Assembly (NCBI RefSeq): GCF_025567345.1
Contig: NZ_JAOQJS010000002.1
Coordinates: 420,141 to 484,140, forward strand
DNA length: 64,000 bases
Origin: Coprococcus ammoniilyticus
GTDB taxonomy: Bacteria; Bacillota; Clostridia; Lachnospirales; Lachnospiraceae
Reading direction: 5' to 3'
Under the pieces are notes generated by a model. That model was not told the DNA's origin, made no database searches, and saw only the letters and a list, made by a program, of their open reading frames with translations. A program made the translations under genes and the position numbers. Positions 45,162-52,636 of this stretch are shown here, piece after piece. The stretch's first letter is position 1. Each line of letters starts with the position of its first letter.

Positions 45162-45671
45162 TTATTCTTCACCAACCAGCTCAATCTGGCACATCTTCAT
45201 CGTTTCAAGTGCAGCCGCCTTTGATTCCGGTGTCACGCCCGCCGTACATCTGACATCAACTGCCACACGTATCTCCGGATACAATGCCTTTATGATAAGC
45301 GCATTTGATACTACACAGATATCGGTACAAAGCCCGATCAGACAGACATCTTCAAATCCATACTGATTCCAGCCTGTGTATCCAAAGGATGGCTTATCTA
45401 TGATCTTACAGCCATCTGCATATATTCCATCTGCAATCTCCCAGCCGGCTGTTCCTTTTATACAATGTTCCACTGGAAGATGCCTTCCCTCATTTGTCTG
45501 CATATAATTTGTTTCATGGGTATCTCTGGTATAAATCACCTCGTCTCCCCGGTTCTTATATTCCTGTATCAGATTTCTTACCGAATCCACGATTGCCTCT
45601 GCTTCTTTCGTACCAAGTGAACCATCAATAAAATCATTCTGCATATCAATTACGATCAGTGTCCTCTTCAT
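45162..45671 (-). CDS. Isochorismatase-fold cysteine hydrolase (nicotinamidase-like)
   Basis: The 169-residue protein belongs to the cysteine-hydrolase family: LIVIDMQNDFIDG with the catalytic Asp, the RDTH region resembling the nicotinamidase metal site, and the nucleophile in GLCTDICVVSNAL. This is close to nicotinamidases that feed NAD salvage, but substrate cannot be fixed from sequence. Start ATG 45671 (MKRTLIVID) has GGTGA 5 nt upstream and overlaps the preceding gene by 26 bp, suggesting coupling. Confidence 0.85.
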   Translation of the reverse strand: MKRTLIVIDMQNDFIDGSLGTKEAEAIVDSVRNLIQEYKNRGDEVIYTRDTHETNYMQTNEGRHLPVEHCIKGTAGWEIADGIYADGCKIIDKPSFGYTGWNQYGFEDVCLIGLCTDICVVSNALIIKALYPEIRVAVDVRCTAGVTPESKAAALETMKMCQIELVGEE

Positions 45672-46803
45672 TTTTTTCACCATAAGACCAGTTCAGGTCA
45701 CCTTTCCATATATATTTCCATGCGATTACTTTCCGCCAGTCCGTTATAAAGGTCTGATCTGAAAATTTGATCACAAACTGCCGTTTCTTTGATACATATT
45801 CTCCGATCTGCCATTGATATATCCCGTTTTTTGTCTTCCAGACATAGATACATCTGGTACCATTATCCGGATAACCAAACTTCTTTACAAAATTAAAATC
45901 TGAAAAATCCAGTTGAAAATCAGTCGGATCTTCTTTTCTGGTATCATCCGTCTGATCTTTAACTCCATCCTCTTCCTGCTTATGAAATGCAAGATGCAAT
46001 GCCTGTGCCACCCGTGACCAGAATCCCTGTTTTTCACTTTCATTCTTTTTCTTTTCCAGCACAGCTTCTCTCTCATGCACACGGTGCATACTCCACGAAT
46101 ATGTTTCAATATTTTCAATGGCATATTTTATCTTGGTATTGGATGTAAATTCACTCTGGATATGAAATCCTTTTTCAAATACACGATGCCCATCTTTCAC
46201 ATGATAATTATTATGCAGTAGTCTGACATTTCCCGGATGATCCAGAAAAACAATCTTCCAGGTATCTTCATTATGCCATACCGTCAATGTATCCCCATTT
46301 ACTTTTGTTTTCATCTCACAGTCAACATACATATGTCTCAGCATGTCAACCGGTATCATCATGCGCTTAAATAAATTCTCATAATCCACTGTTTTTTCAG
46401 GATCCAATGCCCCGATATGAATATATGTTTCTATTGCACATCTCGGACATTGTTTCATCCACTTTGGATAATTGACCAGATATTTCAGATCGCTGTCCTT
46501 AATATTTCTCGCCAAGATACAGCATTTATCATGAATCACATTCTCATTTCTGGAACAGATATATTTGACGTTATCATCTGCCATGATCTTTCGTCTAAGT
46601 TTGGAATATTCTACATAATTTCTGTCATTTTCTGCTATACGCAGGTCGTTATAATATGGTTTCTGGCTTGATCTCTGTTCTCTCGGTTTTCCGGAATTTC
46701 CCGTATAGTTGCCGTTTTTCCCATATGACTTTCGTCCGGAATTCGTCTCCCCATATACAGATCTGTTTTCCCTCTGACGGTAATTATTCCTATACTCTGC
46801 CAA
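45646..46803 (-). CDS. Conserved hypothetical protein with CxxC motif
   Basis: A 385-residue soluble protein of no recognised family. Residues 1-50 are disordered and rich in Arg, Asn, Gly and Tyr. The middle holds DKCCILARNIKD and QCPRCAIETYIHIG, so a metal-binding site is possible. Residues 265-305 are a charged linker, and the C-terminus (GIYQWQIGEYVSKKRQFVIKF) looks beta-rich. The start is a TTG at 46803 behind AAAGGTGGTGAG. A 17-bp perfect palindrome lies in its leader. It overlaps the cysteine-hydrolase gene. Confidence 0.6.
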   Translation of the reverse strand: MAEYRNNYRQRENRSVYGETNSGRKSYGKNGNYTGNSGKPREQRSSQKPYYNDLRIAENDRNYVEYSKLRRKIMADDNVKYICSRNENVIHDKCCILARNIKDSDLKYLVNYPKWMKQCPRCAIETYIHIGALDPEKTVDYENLFKRMMIPVDMLRHMYVDCEMKTKVNGDTLTVWHNEDTWKIVFLDHPGNVRLLHNNYHVKDGHRVFEKGFHIQSEFTSNTKIKYAIENIETYSWSMHRVHEREAVLEKKKNESEKQGFWSRVAQALHLAFHKQEEDGVKDQTDDTRKEDPTDFQLDFSDFNFVKKFGYPDNGTRCIYVWKTKNGIYQWQIGEYVSKKRQFVIKFSDQTFITDWRKVIAWKYIWKGDLNWSYGEKNEEDTDRN

Positions 46804-46830
46804 TTTTCTCTCTCACCACCTTTCCTATAG

Positions 46831-46871
46831 TTTTTTACTTTATAGGACATCTTATCCTATAAAGTAAAAAA
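46831..46871. other. Perfect 17-bp palindrome in the leader of the 46803 gene
   Basis: TTTTTTACTTTATAGGA (46831-46847) and its exact complement (46855-46871) are separated by 7 nt. It sits about 28 bp before the TTG start at 46803. On either strand it ends in a T run, so it could be a bidirectional terminator or a leader structure. Confidence 0.6.
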
Positions 46872-46917
46872 TCGAGCTTATTGTAACATTTTATTCAAAC
46901 ATCTACAATAAGCTCTT
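46872..46917 (-). terminator. Terminator of the transaldolase operon
   Basis: GAGCTTATTGTA near 46906 and TACAATAAGCTC near 46874 on the minus strand form a 12-bp stem with a long loop, followed by GATTTTTT. It lies about 50 bp beyond the end of the transketolase remnant. Confidence 0.75.
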
Positions 46918-46964
46918 TAAAAAGGAAATATATAAAAAGGAACTATAAGAATAAATGAATATAC

Positions 46965-47128
46965 CTATAATGCTGCTTTAATTTGCTTATAGATGCCCTC
47001 TGCGTCGAGTTCACACTTATGAAGCAGGTCTTTTGCCGGGCCGGATGTCCTGCTTTTGCAGAATGTACGGCTGATACGATTCCTTTACGAACCTCTACAG
47101 CAGTTTTCTGAAGTTCTAATTTATTCAT
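46965..47128 (-). pseudogene. tkt: Transketolase remnant with large internal, out-of-frame deletion
   Basis: The first 29 codons (MNKLELQKTAVEVRKGIV, then SAVHSAKAGHP) are a normal transketolase N-terminus. Directly after CATCCGG the sequence jumps to another frame reading GPAKDLLHKCELDAEGIYKQ and ending IKAAL, a typical transketolase C-terminus with a TAG at 46965. About 600 codons between are gone. In the original frame translation runs on to a stop at 46943. The junction sits at CCGG, present in what both ends would encode, suggesting a microhomology deletion. It lies 23 bp upstream of the transaldolase stop on the same strand. Confidence 0.82.
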
Positions 47129-47151
47129 TGTATTCTCAACCTAAATAACTC

Positions 47152-47805
47152 TTATTCGCCAAATACAGCCTTGTAATCTGCCTGGAACTTTGCAATACCC
47201 TGATCTGTTAACGGGTGCTTTGTCATCTGCTCGATTACCTTGTATGGTACAGTTGCAATATGTGCACCTGCAAGAGCACAATCTGTAACGTGGATGGGAT
47301 TTCTTACAGAGGCTGCGATGATCTCTGTATCTAAACCATAATTGTCAAATATTGTTACGATATCTTCGATCAGGTTGATACCTGTTGTGCTGATATCATC
47401 TAATCTTCCAAGGAATGGAGATACATAAGATGCACCTGCTCTTGCTGCAAGAAGCGCCTGATTTGCCGTAAAGATCAGAGTTACGTTTGTCTTGATTCCT
47501 TCTGCCGATAACACCTTGACTGCCTTTAAGCCTTCAACTGTCATAGGGATCTTAACAACCATATTTGGGTGGATCGCTGCGATCTCTCTTCCTTCTTTGA
47601 TCATGCCTTCTGCATCTACAGTTGTTGCCTTTACTTCTCCACTAATAGGACCATCTACAATTGTTGTGATCTCTTTGATAACTTCATTAAAATCTCTGCC
47701 TTCTTTTGCGATCAGAGATGGGTTGGTTGTTACACCACAGATCACTCCCATGTCATTCGCTTTTCTGATGTCATCTACATTTGCTGTATCAATAAAAAAT
47801 TTCAT
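47152..47805 (-). CDS. Transaldolase / fructose-6-phosphate aldolase family protein
   Basis: The 217-residue protein is of the short transaldolase (TalC/Fsa) type: MKFFIDTANVDDIRKANDMG, GVTTNPSLIAKEGRDF, VVKIPMTVEGLKAV with the Schiff-base lysine, TLIFTANQALLAARAGASYVSPFLGRLDD and IIAASVRNPIHV. It acts in the non-oxidative pentose phosphate pathway or as a sugar aldolase. Start ATG 47805 follows AGGTAAAGGAAT. It lies between an intact kinase gene and the transketolase remnant. Confidence 0.95.
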   Translation of the reverse strand: MKFFIDTANVDDIRKANDMGVICGVTTNPSLIAKEGRDFNEVIKEITTIVDGPISGEVKATTVDAEGMIKEGREIAAIHPNMVVKIPMTVEGLKAVKVLSAEGIKTNVTLIFTANQALLAARAGASYVSPFLGRLDDISTTGINLIEDIVTIFDNYGLDTEIIAASVRNPIHVTDCALAGAHIATVPYKVIEQMTKHPLTDQGIAKFQADYKAVFGE

Positions 47806-47915
47806 ATTCCTTTACCTCGCTTTATTTTCTTTTTATTTACAGGCATGTCATTCATGCTTTGCTTTTATATGCATACATGCAATTTCATGCTTTGTTTTCT
47901 CCTTTATCTGCTGTA

Positions 47916-48806
47916 TCAGTCTGCCGACAATGCTGCCTCTACTTCTTCTCTCTTTGGAATTGACTGAACGGCTCCATTTCTAGTTACTGCTATAGAAGAT
48001 GCCTTCGCACTCATTCTTAAGATATCCGGTATCTCCATGCCGCGGATCAGTCCTGCGAGGAAATATCCGGTAAAGGTATCTCCTGCTGCTGTCGTATCGA
48101 CTGCTTTTACTGGAAAAATCGGCTGTTCATACTCACAGTCCTTGTCTGAATACCTTGCACCATCTTTGCCAAGTGTCAATACGATCTTTGCTTCCGGGAA
48201 ACGCTTTCTCATGGAAGCAAGTATATCATCCGGCTCTGTCAGTCCTGTGATCTGTGCGCCCTCAATCTCATTTAACAGGAAGATGCTGATCTTTGAAAGA
48301 TCACAAACTTCAATCTTTTCATTATATGGAGATGGATTAAGTGCGATCACAAGCTTTCTATCATATGCCCGGTCAATGATATAATCCAGCTTATTAACTT
48401 CGTTCTGAAGTAACAGAATATCTCCGGCTTCAAAATGTTCTAATACTTCATCTATATATTCTTCTGTCAGACTCTGATTTGCTCCTCCAAAGAGCAGAAT
48501 GCAGTTCTGTGCATTCTTGTCTACCTGAATGATCGTGTGTCCGGTCTTCTCATCGATCGTACGGATAAATTCATCATGCACACCATGTTCTCTGCATGCA
48601 TCCAAGAATACCTGTCCGTCTTCTCCGATCATTCCGCCATGATAGATATATACGCCTGCCTTTGCAAGTGCAATGGACTGATTAATTCCTTTCCCTCCGA
48701 GGAATACATTCATACCGTAGGTTGCCTGTGTCTCACCCGGTGCGATGATATGATCGACACTGTAGACATAATCAAGGTTCATGGAACCAATATTTAAAAC
48801 TTTCAT
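47916..48806 (-). CDS. PfkB-family carbohydrate kinase (ribokinase-like)
   Basis: The 296-residue protein has the PfkB signatures VFLGGKGINQSIALAKAG (about residue 35-52) and VDTTAAGDTFTGYFLAGL with the catalytic Asp. The N-terminus MKVLNIGSMNLDYVY is ribokinase-like. Sugar specificity is unknown; operon context (isomerase-like remnant, transaldolase, transketolase remnant) suggests a pentose or deoxyhexose pathway. Start ATG 48806 was preferred over 48809 for spacing to GGAGG. Confidence 0.92.
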   Translation of the reverse strand: MKVLNIGSMNLDYVYSVDHIIAPGETQATYGMNVFLGGKGINQSIALAKAGVYIYHGGMIGEDGQVFLDACREHGVHDEFIRTIDEKTGHTIIQVDKNAQNCILLFGGANQSLTEEYIDEVLEHFEAGDILLLQNEVNKLDYIIDRAYDRKLVIALNPSPYNEKIEVCDLSKISIFLLNEIEGAQITGLTEPDDILASMRKRFPEAKIVLTLGKDGARYSDKDCEYEQPIFPVKAVDTTAAGDTFTGYFLAGLIRGMEIPDILRMSAKASSIAVTRNGAVQSIPKREEVEAALSAD

Positions 48807-48845
48807 CATTCACCTCCAAAATCTGTATTTTTCTGTCGTTATTAC

Positions 48846-49425
48846 TTATGCAGGAAATGCGACTCCTGCTGTAAGGATAATATTTGGATATGGTGTAAAT
48901 TCACCTGTCCGAATTGCAAATTTCACGTTCTTTGACATTTCCTTTAATGCCATATGAGAGATCATGGATTCTTCTGCCTCCGGAAGACTCTCTCTTATAT
49001 ATGCAAGGAGCGACTGATTCTTCTCAACAATCTTTGCTTCCGCTGTGATACTTCCCGGATGGCTAAATGCAAGTGGATAGGTAAGCTTTGCTTTTCCCTT
49101 TGCGATTGAGATCGGCCATGGTCCACAGTGCTGAAGCAGCTCACCATTTGGATTGTCAGGATGACGGATCGTCCAGTCCGCAAAAAAGCTTCTTGACTCT
49201 CCCATACCTGCTGCCTCAACCATCAGTGAGGTGATCGCTCCGTGAATATCAGTCTCACATACAACCGGAATACCTTTATCATTTAACAGTGCGTTTACTG
49301 CACATGGCATAATTCCGATCTCGCTCTGTAAATCTCTCTGCTGTCAGTCCTCTGTACTTTACAGCATCCGGTGCTGAGAAAATACTTCTTCGTGTCGGTG
49401 CATAACCAATTTTAATCTTATCCAT
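48846..49425 (-). pseudogene. L-fucose/L-arabinose isomerase-like pseudogene with internal deletion
   Basis: From ATG 49425, behind GGAGGATATAAC, the frame reads MDKIKIGYAPTRRSIFSAPD, then AVKYRGLTAERFTE, a typical N-terminus of L-fucose isomerase-related proteins. It then runs into a stop at about 49290. The C-terminal part is in another frame: EIGIMPCAVNALLNDKG, CETDIHGAITSLMVEA, LLQHCGPWPISIAKG and so on to 48846. Most of the middle of the protein (roughly 300 codons) is missing. The surviving ends are undamaged, so the deletion is probably recent. It would have been the first gene of the operon. Confidence 0.82.
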
Positions 49426-49775
49426 GTTATATCCTCCTTGTCCTTTTCTTATATTTCGTTTTGTCTGTTCGTTTGTTATGAGCTGATTATATGCCTCCGA
49501 TAACTTAATTAATAGTGTAAATTAAGTATAATTAACTTAATCATCAACTTAATTCAAAACTTAATATTGCTATTATTTTCATTTTATGTATAATGAAAAC
49601 ATACCAAAAAGAACCGCATATTTTTTGAATTTTCGATTATATCTTGTGCAGTTTTTACAATACAGACAGAATGCATTATTACTTTCTTCTGAATGCAAGG
49701 TTTAACGACTATAATACAGCTTATGATAATTCAATTAATCGGGAACTTAATTCATATATGAAGGGAGTGTATTTC
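49426..49775. promoter_or_regulatory. Divergent control region with AACTTAAT iterons
   Basis: A 350-bp AT-rich region between the decaying sugar operon and the LacI-type regulator. AACTTAAT occurs at 49502, 49534, 49546, 49558 and 49744, with an inverted near-copy at about 49521. Three copies are spaced exactly 12 bp apart. These look like binding sites for a regulator, plausibly the neighbouring LacI-family protein, although LacI operators are usually simple palindromes. I cannot place the promoters firmly. Confidence 0.6.
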
Positions 49776-50786
49776 ATGTCAATTACAGCTAAAGAACTTG
49801 CTAAAATACTTAATCTGTCTGAAGCCGCCGTATCCATGGCATTAAATGATAAGCCAGGTGTAAGCACGGAGACACGAAAGCGTGTATTGGAAACTGCACA
49901 CAATTATGCTTATGATTTTACAAAGATCAAGAAACCATCGAAATCATCCGGAATAATCTATCTTCTTATATATAGGAAGCATGGAGCTGTTATTTCAAAC
50001 AACTCTTTCTTCGATGTTCTGATTGAGAGCATTAATGAGAATTGCAGTGCAAATGGCTATCGCCTATATTCACACCACGTTTATGAATATGCTGCCGAAA
50101 GTGTCACCAACCAGTTAAACCACATCATCAAATCGGAATGTGACGGTGTTATCTTACTGGGTACAGAGATGTACAAAGAGGATTTCTTCCCATTTGTATA
50201 TCTGACGCTTCCAATCGTGGTGGTCGATACCTACTTCAACAGCGTAAAGATGGACTGTGTCAATATTAATAATGTACAGGGCGCCCAGCAGGCAACTCAT
50301 TTCCTGATTCAGCGCCGCCAGAAGATGCCGGGCTACCTACACTCTTCTTACAGCATCCATAATTTTGAAGAACGAGCCGACGGATATTATCAGGCACTTC
50401 GAATGGCAGGTTTTGCCGCATCAAAAGCTATCGTGCATCAGCTTCCGCCATATATGGATGGCGCACATGCAGAGATGCTCGCAATATTAGATAATAACGA
50501 ACCGATTGCTGATTCTTATTTTGCAGATAATGATCTGATCGCCGCCGGTGCTATGAAAGCATTTAAAGAACGCGGTTATCGTATTCCGGAGGATATTGCC
50601 ATCGTGGGCTTTGATAATGTACCGATGTGCACTTATCTGGAGCCAAATCTGACAACCGTTAATGTTCCTGTTAAATACATGGGAAAAATGGCAGTAGAAC
50701 GACTGATTTCTGTTATTAACAGCAAACAGTATATGCCGATCAAAATTGAAGTTAACACTAATCTTATAAAGAGACGAAGTGTATAA
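49776..50786 (+). CDS. LacI-family transcriptional regulator
   Basis: A 336-residue repressor-type protein. The N-terminal helix-turn-helix reads SITAKELAKILNLSEAAVSMALNDKPGVSTETRKRV, followed by a periplasmic-binding-like sugar domain (DGVILLGTEMYKEDF, DGYYQALRMAGF, ADNDLIAAGAMKAFKERGYRIPEDIAIVGFDNVP). Start ATG 49776 follows GGGAGTGTATTTC; the frame is open 44 codons upstream without family similarity. It faces the isomerase-kinase-transaldolase operon and probably controls it in response to a sugar or sugar phosphate. Confidence 0.95.
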   Translation: MSITAKELAKILNLSEAAVSMALNDKPGVSTETRKRVLETAHNYAYDFTKIKKPSKSSGIIYLLIYRKHGAVISNNSFFDVLIESINENCSANGYRLYSHHVYEYAAESVTNQLNHIIKSECDGVILLGTEMYKEDFFPFVYLTLPIVVVDTYFNSVKMDCVNINNVQGAQQATHFLIQRRQKMPGYLHSSYSIHNFEERADGYYQALRMAGFAASKAIVHQLPPYMDGAHAEMLAILDNNEPIADSYFADNDLIAAGAMKAFKERGYRIPEDIAIVGFDNVPMCTYLEPNLTTVNVPVKYMGKMAVERLISVINSKQYMPIKIEVNTNLIKRRSV

Positions 50787-50823
50787 GCCCTTCCCCTCCT
50801 TTCCGGGCTGTGCACTTCGTCTT
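50772..50823 (+). terminator. Terminator of the LacI-type gene
   Basis: AGACGAAGTG...AGCCC pairs with GGGCT...CACTTCGTCT across a pyrimidine-rich loop. The 5' arm overlaps the last codons of the gene. It also faces the convergent hydrolase gene. Confidence 0.7.
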
Positions 50824-50875
50824 AGGCAGAGCAAATAAATAAAGTTAAATCTTTCTCGCCTGTATATGGCATTTT

Positions 50876-51973
50876 CTAATCTTCTGATCTGTTCGATACA
50901 TTCTTTCTTGTGATCTTTAACAGCGACAGGATTGTCTGGCTGATGACTTTTCGGTTGGCTTCGTCCATCTTCTTGATCGAGGTCAGAATCCTTCCGATAT
51001 CCTTATGCCAGTTATTTTGCAGATCATCCGTGGTCTTCGCATCGCATTCATCCAGCAGGTCGAACAGGGAGTTTACGAACTGCCTGCGCTGGTCGTAGTC
51101 CATATTGTCGATCCATTCTTTTAAGGAAGCATTTAATACACGACATTCATCTGTGATCCCCTCCTCATGGATCAGGGATGGTCCAAAAACCTCCCAGCTA
51201 TAAACATCATGCTGCATGAAGCCCTCCTGCATACTTCGGATCACGACATATTTCTCTCTGTGCTCAAGCAGCATTCCCACTACGGAATTCTGTGGTATGT
51301 ATGTGATCATCCGTGATAGCATTCGGTTGTAACCGGCAAGCTCTAACACATTTGGTTCAAATCCCGGACCATCCATACTGCATACCTTCAGAATCCTATC
51401 CTGCAGAGTACGTTCACAGGTTGCTGCTGCATAGATTGCAAGATTTCCGCCTTTGGAATGTCCGCACAGCAGGAATGTTCCTGGTATCTGTTCTGCTGCC
51501 TGCCGCAAATACTCGACTGCTGTCCGCTGGGACGGAACCGGTGAAAGAAATGCCATATTACAATCCTCCCGCCAACCGACAACTGTTTTATCGGTTCCTC
51601 GATATACCACACAGCTTACATCGTCAAATATTTTTACTGTGATTGCTGAAAACTGTTTCTGTATCTCCTCATCCAACTGATTCACATAACCGCATAAGAG
51701 CAGATCACCAAATCGTCGGCTTGCTCCCATTGCAGCAAGCAGCTTCAGATCATCTTCATAAATCACCTGTGTCATGCGCTCCGCATCTCCTAAGAAACGC
51801 TCTGCCGCCTCTGCTACCGTGACAGTATGATTAAAATCATCCGGCACGATCCCCTCAAACGGTATATATGAAAATCTTGAAAATACAACTGCATCCACCT
51901 CATTAAAAGCCGATGTCTCAAACGGCAGATCACCCCGCCATTCCAGATAGTCTAATATATTTGCCATATTCAT
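50876..51973 (-). CDS. DUF2974 (Mbeg1-like) alpha/beta-hydrolase
   Basis: A 365-residue protein with the lipase-like core of DUF2974: ANILDYLEWRGDLPFETSAFNE at the N-terminus, CVVYRGTDKTVVGWREDCNM, and the nucleophile elbow LLCGHSKGGNLAIYAA (Ser of GHSKG) near residue 172. The pattern fits an esterase or lipase of unknown substrate, cytoplasmic because no signal peptide is seen. It lies 13 bp after the thioesterase gene, suggesting cotranscription. Confidence 0.85.
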   Translation of the reverse strand: MNMANILDYLEWRGDLPFETSAFNEVDAVVFSRFSYIPFEGIVPDDFNHTVTVAEAAERFLGDAERMTQVIYEDDLKLLAAMGASRRFGDLLLCGYVNQLDEEIQKQFSAITVKIFDDVSCVVYRGTDKTVVGWREDCNMAFLSPVPSQRTAVEYLRQAAEQIPGTFLLCGHSKGGNLAIYAAATCERTLQDRILKVCSMDGPGFEPNVLELAGYNRMLSRMITYIPQNSVVGMLLEHREKYVVIRSMQEGFMQHDVYSWEVFGPSLIHEEGITDECRVLNASLKEWIDNMDYDQRRQFVNSLFDLLDECDAKTTDDLQNNWHKDIGRILTSIKKMDEANRKVISQTILSLLKITRKNVSNRSED

Positions 51974-51986
51974 ACCCCCGGCTTAT

Positions 51987-52463
51987 CTAAAAACCTTCTT
52001 TACGTCTCTGTCCTCTGAGTTCTCTCCGTTTCTCTCCTGCCAGCCATTCTGCTTGTTCACTTTCGTTCTCAAGTGTCAGCCCCGGAACCGGTCTTGGTTT
52101 GTCATTTTCATCGACAGCCACCAATGTCAGATACGCTCGATTGATCGAGCGCCGGATTCCTCTGTGATCCTCGATATAAGTATCCACACGGACATCCATC
52201 GAGGTATGTCCGACATAGGTAATACGGCCTACTAATACGATCAGATCCTTCAGATAAGCACCTCGCATGAATTTCAGATTATCAACCGAGGCTGTGATCA
52301 CATCTCCATTTGAATGACGAATTCCAACAAGACCTGCAACTTCATCAATCCATGCCATTAACTGTCCGCCAAATAATCGTCCGGCACCATTTAAATGCTC
52401 CGGCCGCACCTGAAAAACCTGCTCTACCATTGAATCACTGACTTTTTTCGTATTTCGCTCCAT
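51987..52463 (-). CDS. Hotdog-fold acyl-CoA thioesterase
   Basis: A 158-residue YciA/BFIT-type thioesterase with HLNGAGRLFGGQLMAWIDEVAGL (hotdog helix with the catalytic Asp), TASVDNLKFMRGAYLKDLI and a C-terminal RAYLTLVAVDENDKPRPVPGL. It hydrolyses acyl-CoA esters; chain length cannot be told. Start ATG 52463 (MERNTKKVSDSMVEQ) is preferred over the ATG two codons upstream by spacing to the GGGAACGGTG region, but the choice is uncertain. Confidence 0.9.
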   Translation of the reverse strand: MERNTKKVSDSMVEQVFQVRPEHLNGAGRLFGGQLMAWIDEVAGLVGIRHSNGDVITASVDNLKFMRGAYLKDLIVLVGRITYVGHTSMDVRVDTYIEDHRGIRRSINRAYLTLVAVDENDKPRPVPGLTLENESEQAEWLAGEKRRELRGQRRKEGF

Positions 52464-52636
52464 ACACACCGTTCCCTTTCTGTATTTTCATCCTGTTTAT
52501 AATTGGAGTATTCATCCGGTATTATTCCTGTTCTACTCATTTTATCATAACAGACGCAAATACACAATCGGCAGCCGGTCTGTCCGACAATACCCTTTTA
52601 TTCCGTCTATCCTGCAATGCTCTCTTGTCCGGTCTG

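Noticed and set aside
46943..47128. 61-codon protein beginning like transketolase
   Set aside because: Treated as a pseudogene: after AGHP the frame is not family-like, while another frame gives the transketolase C-terminus.
47492..47983. Plus-strand open frame of 163 codons
   Set aside because: Antisense to the transaldolase and kinase genes, which are clearly identified.
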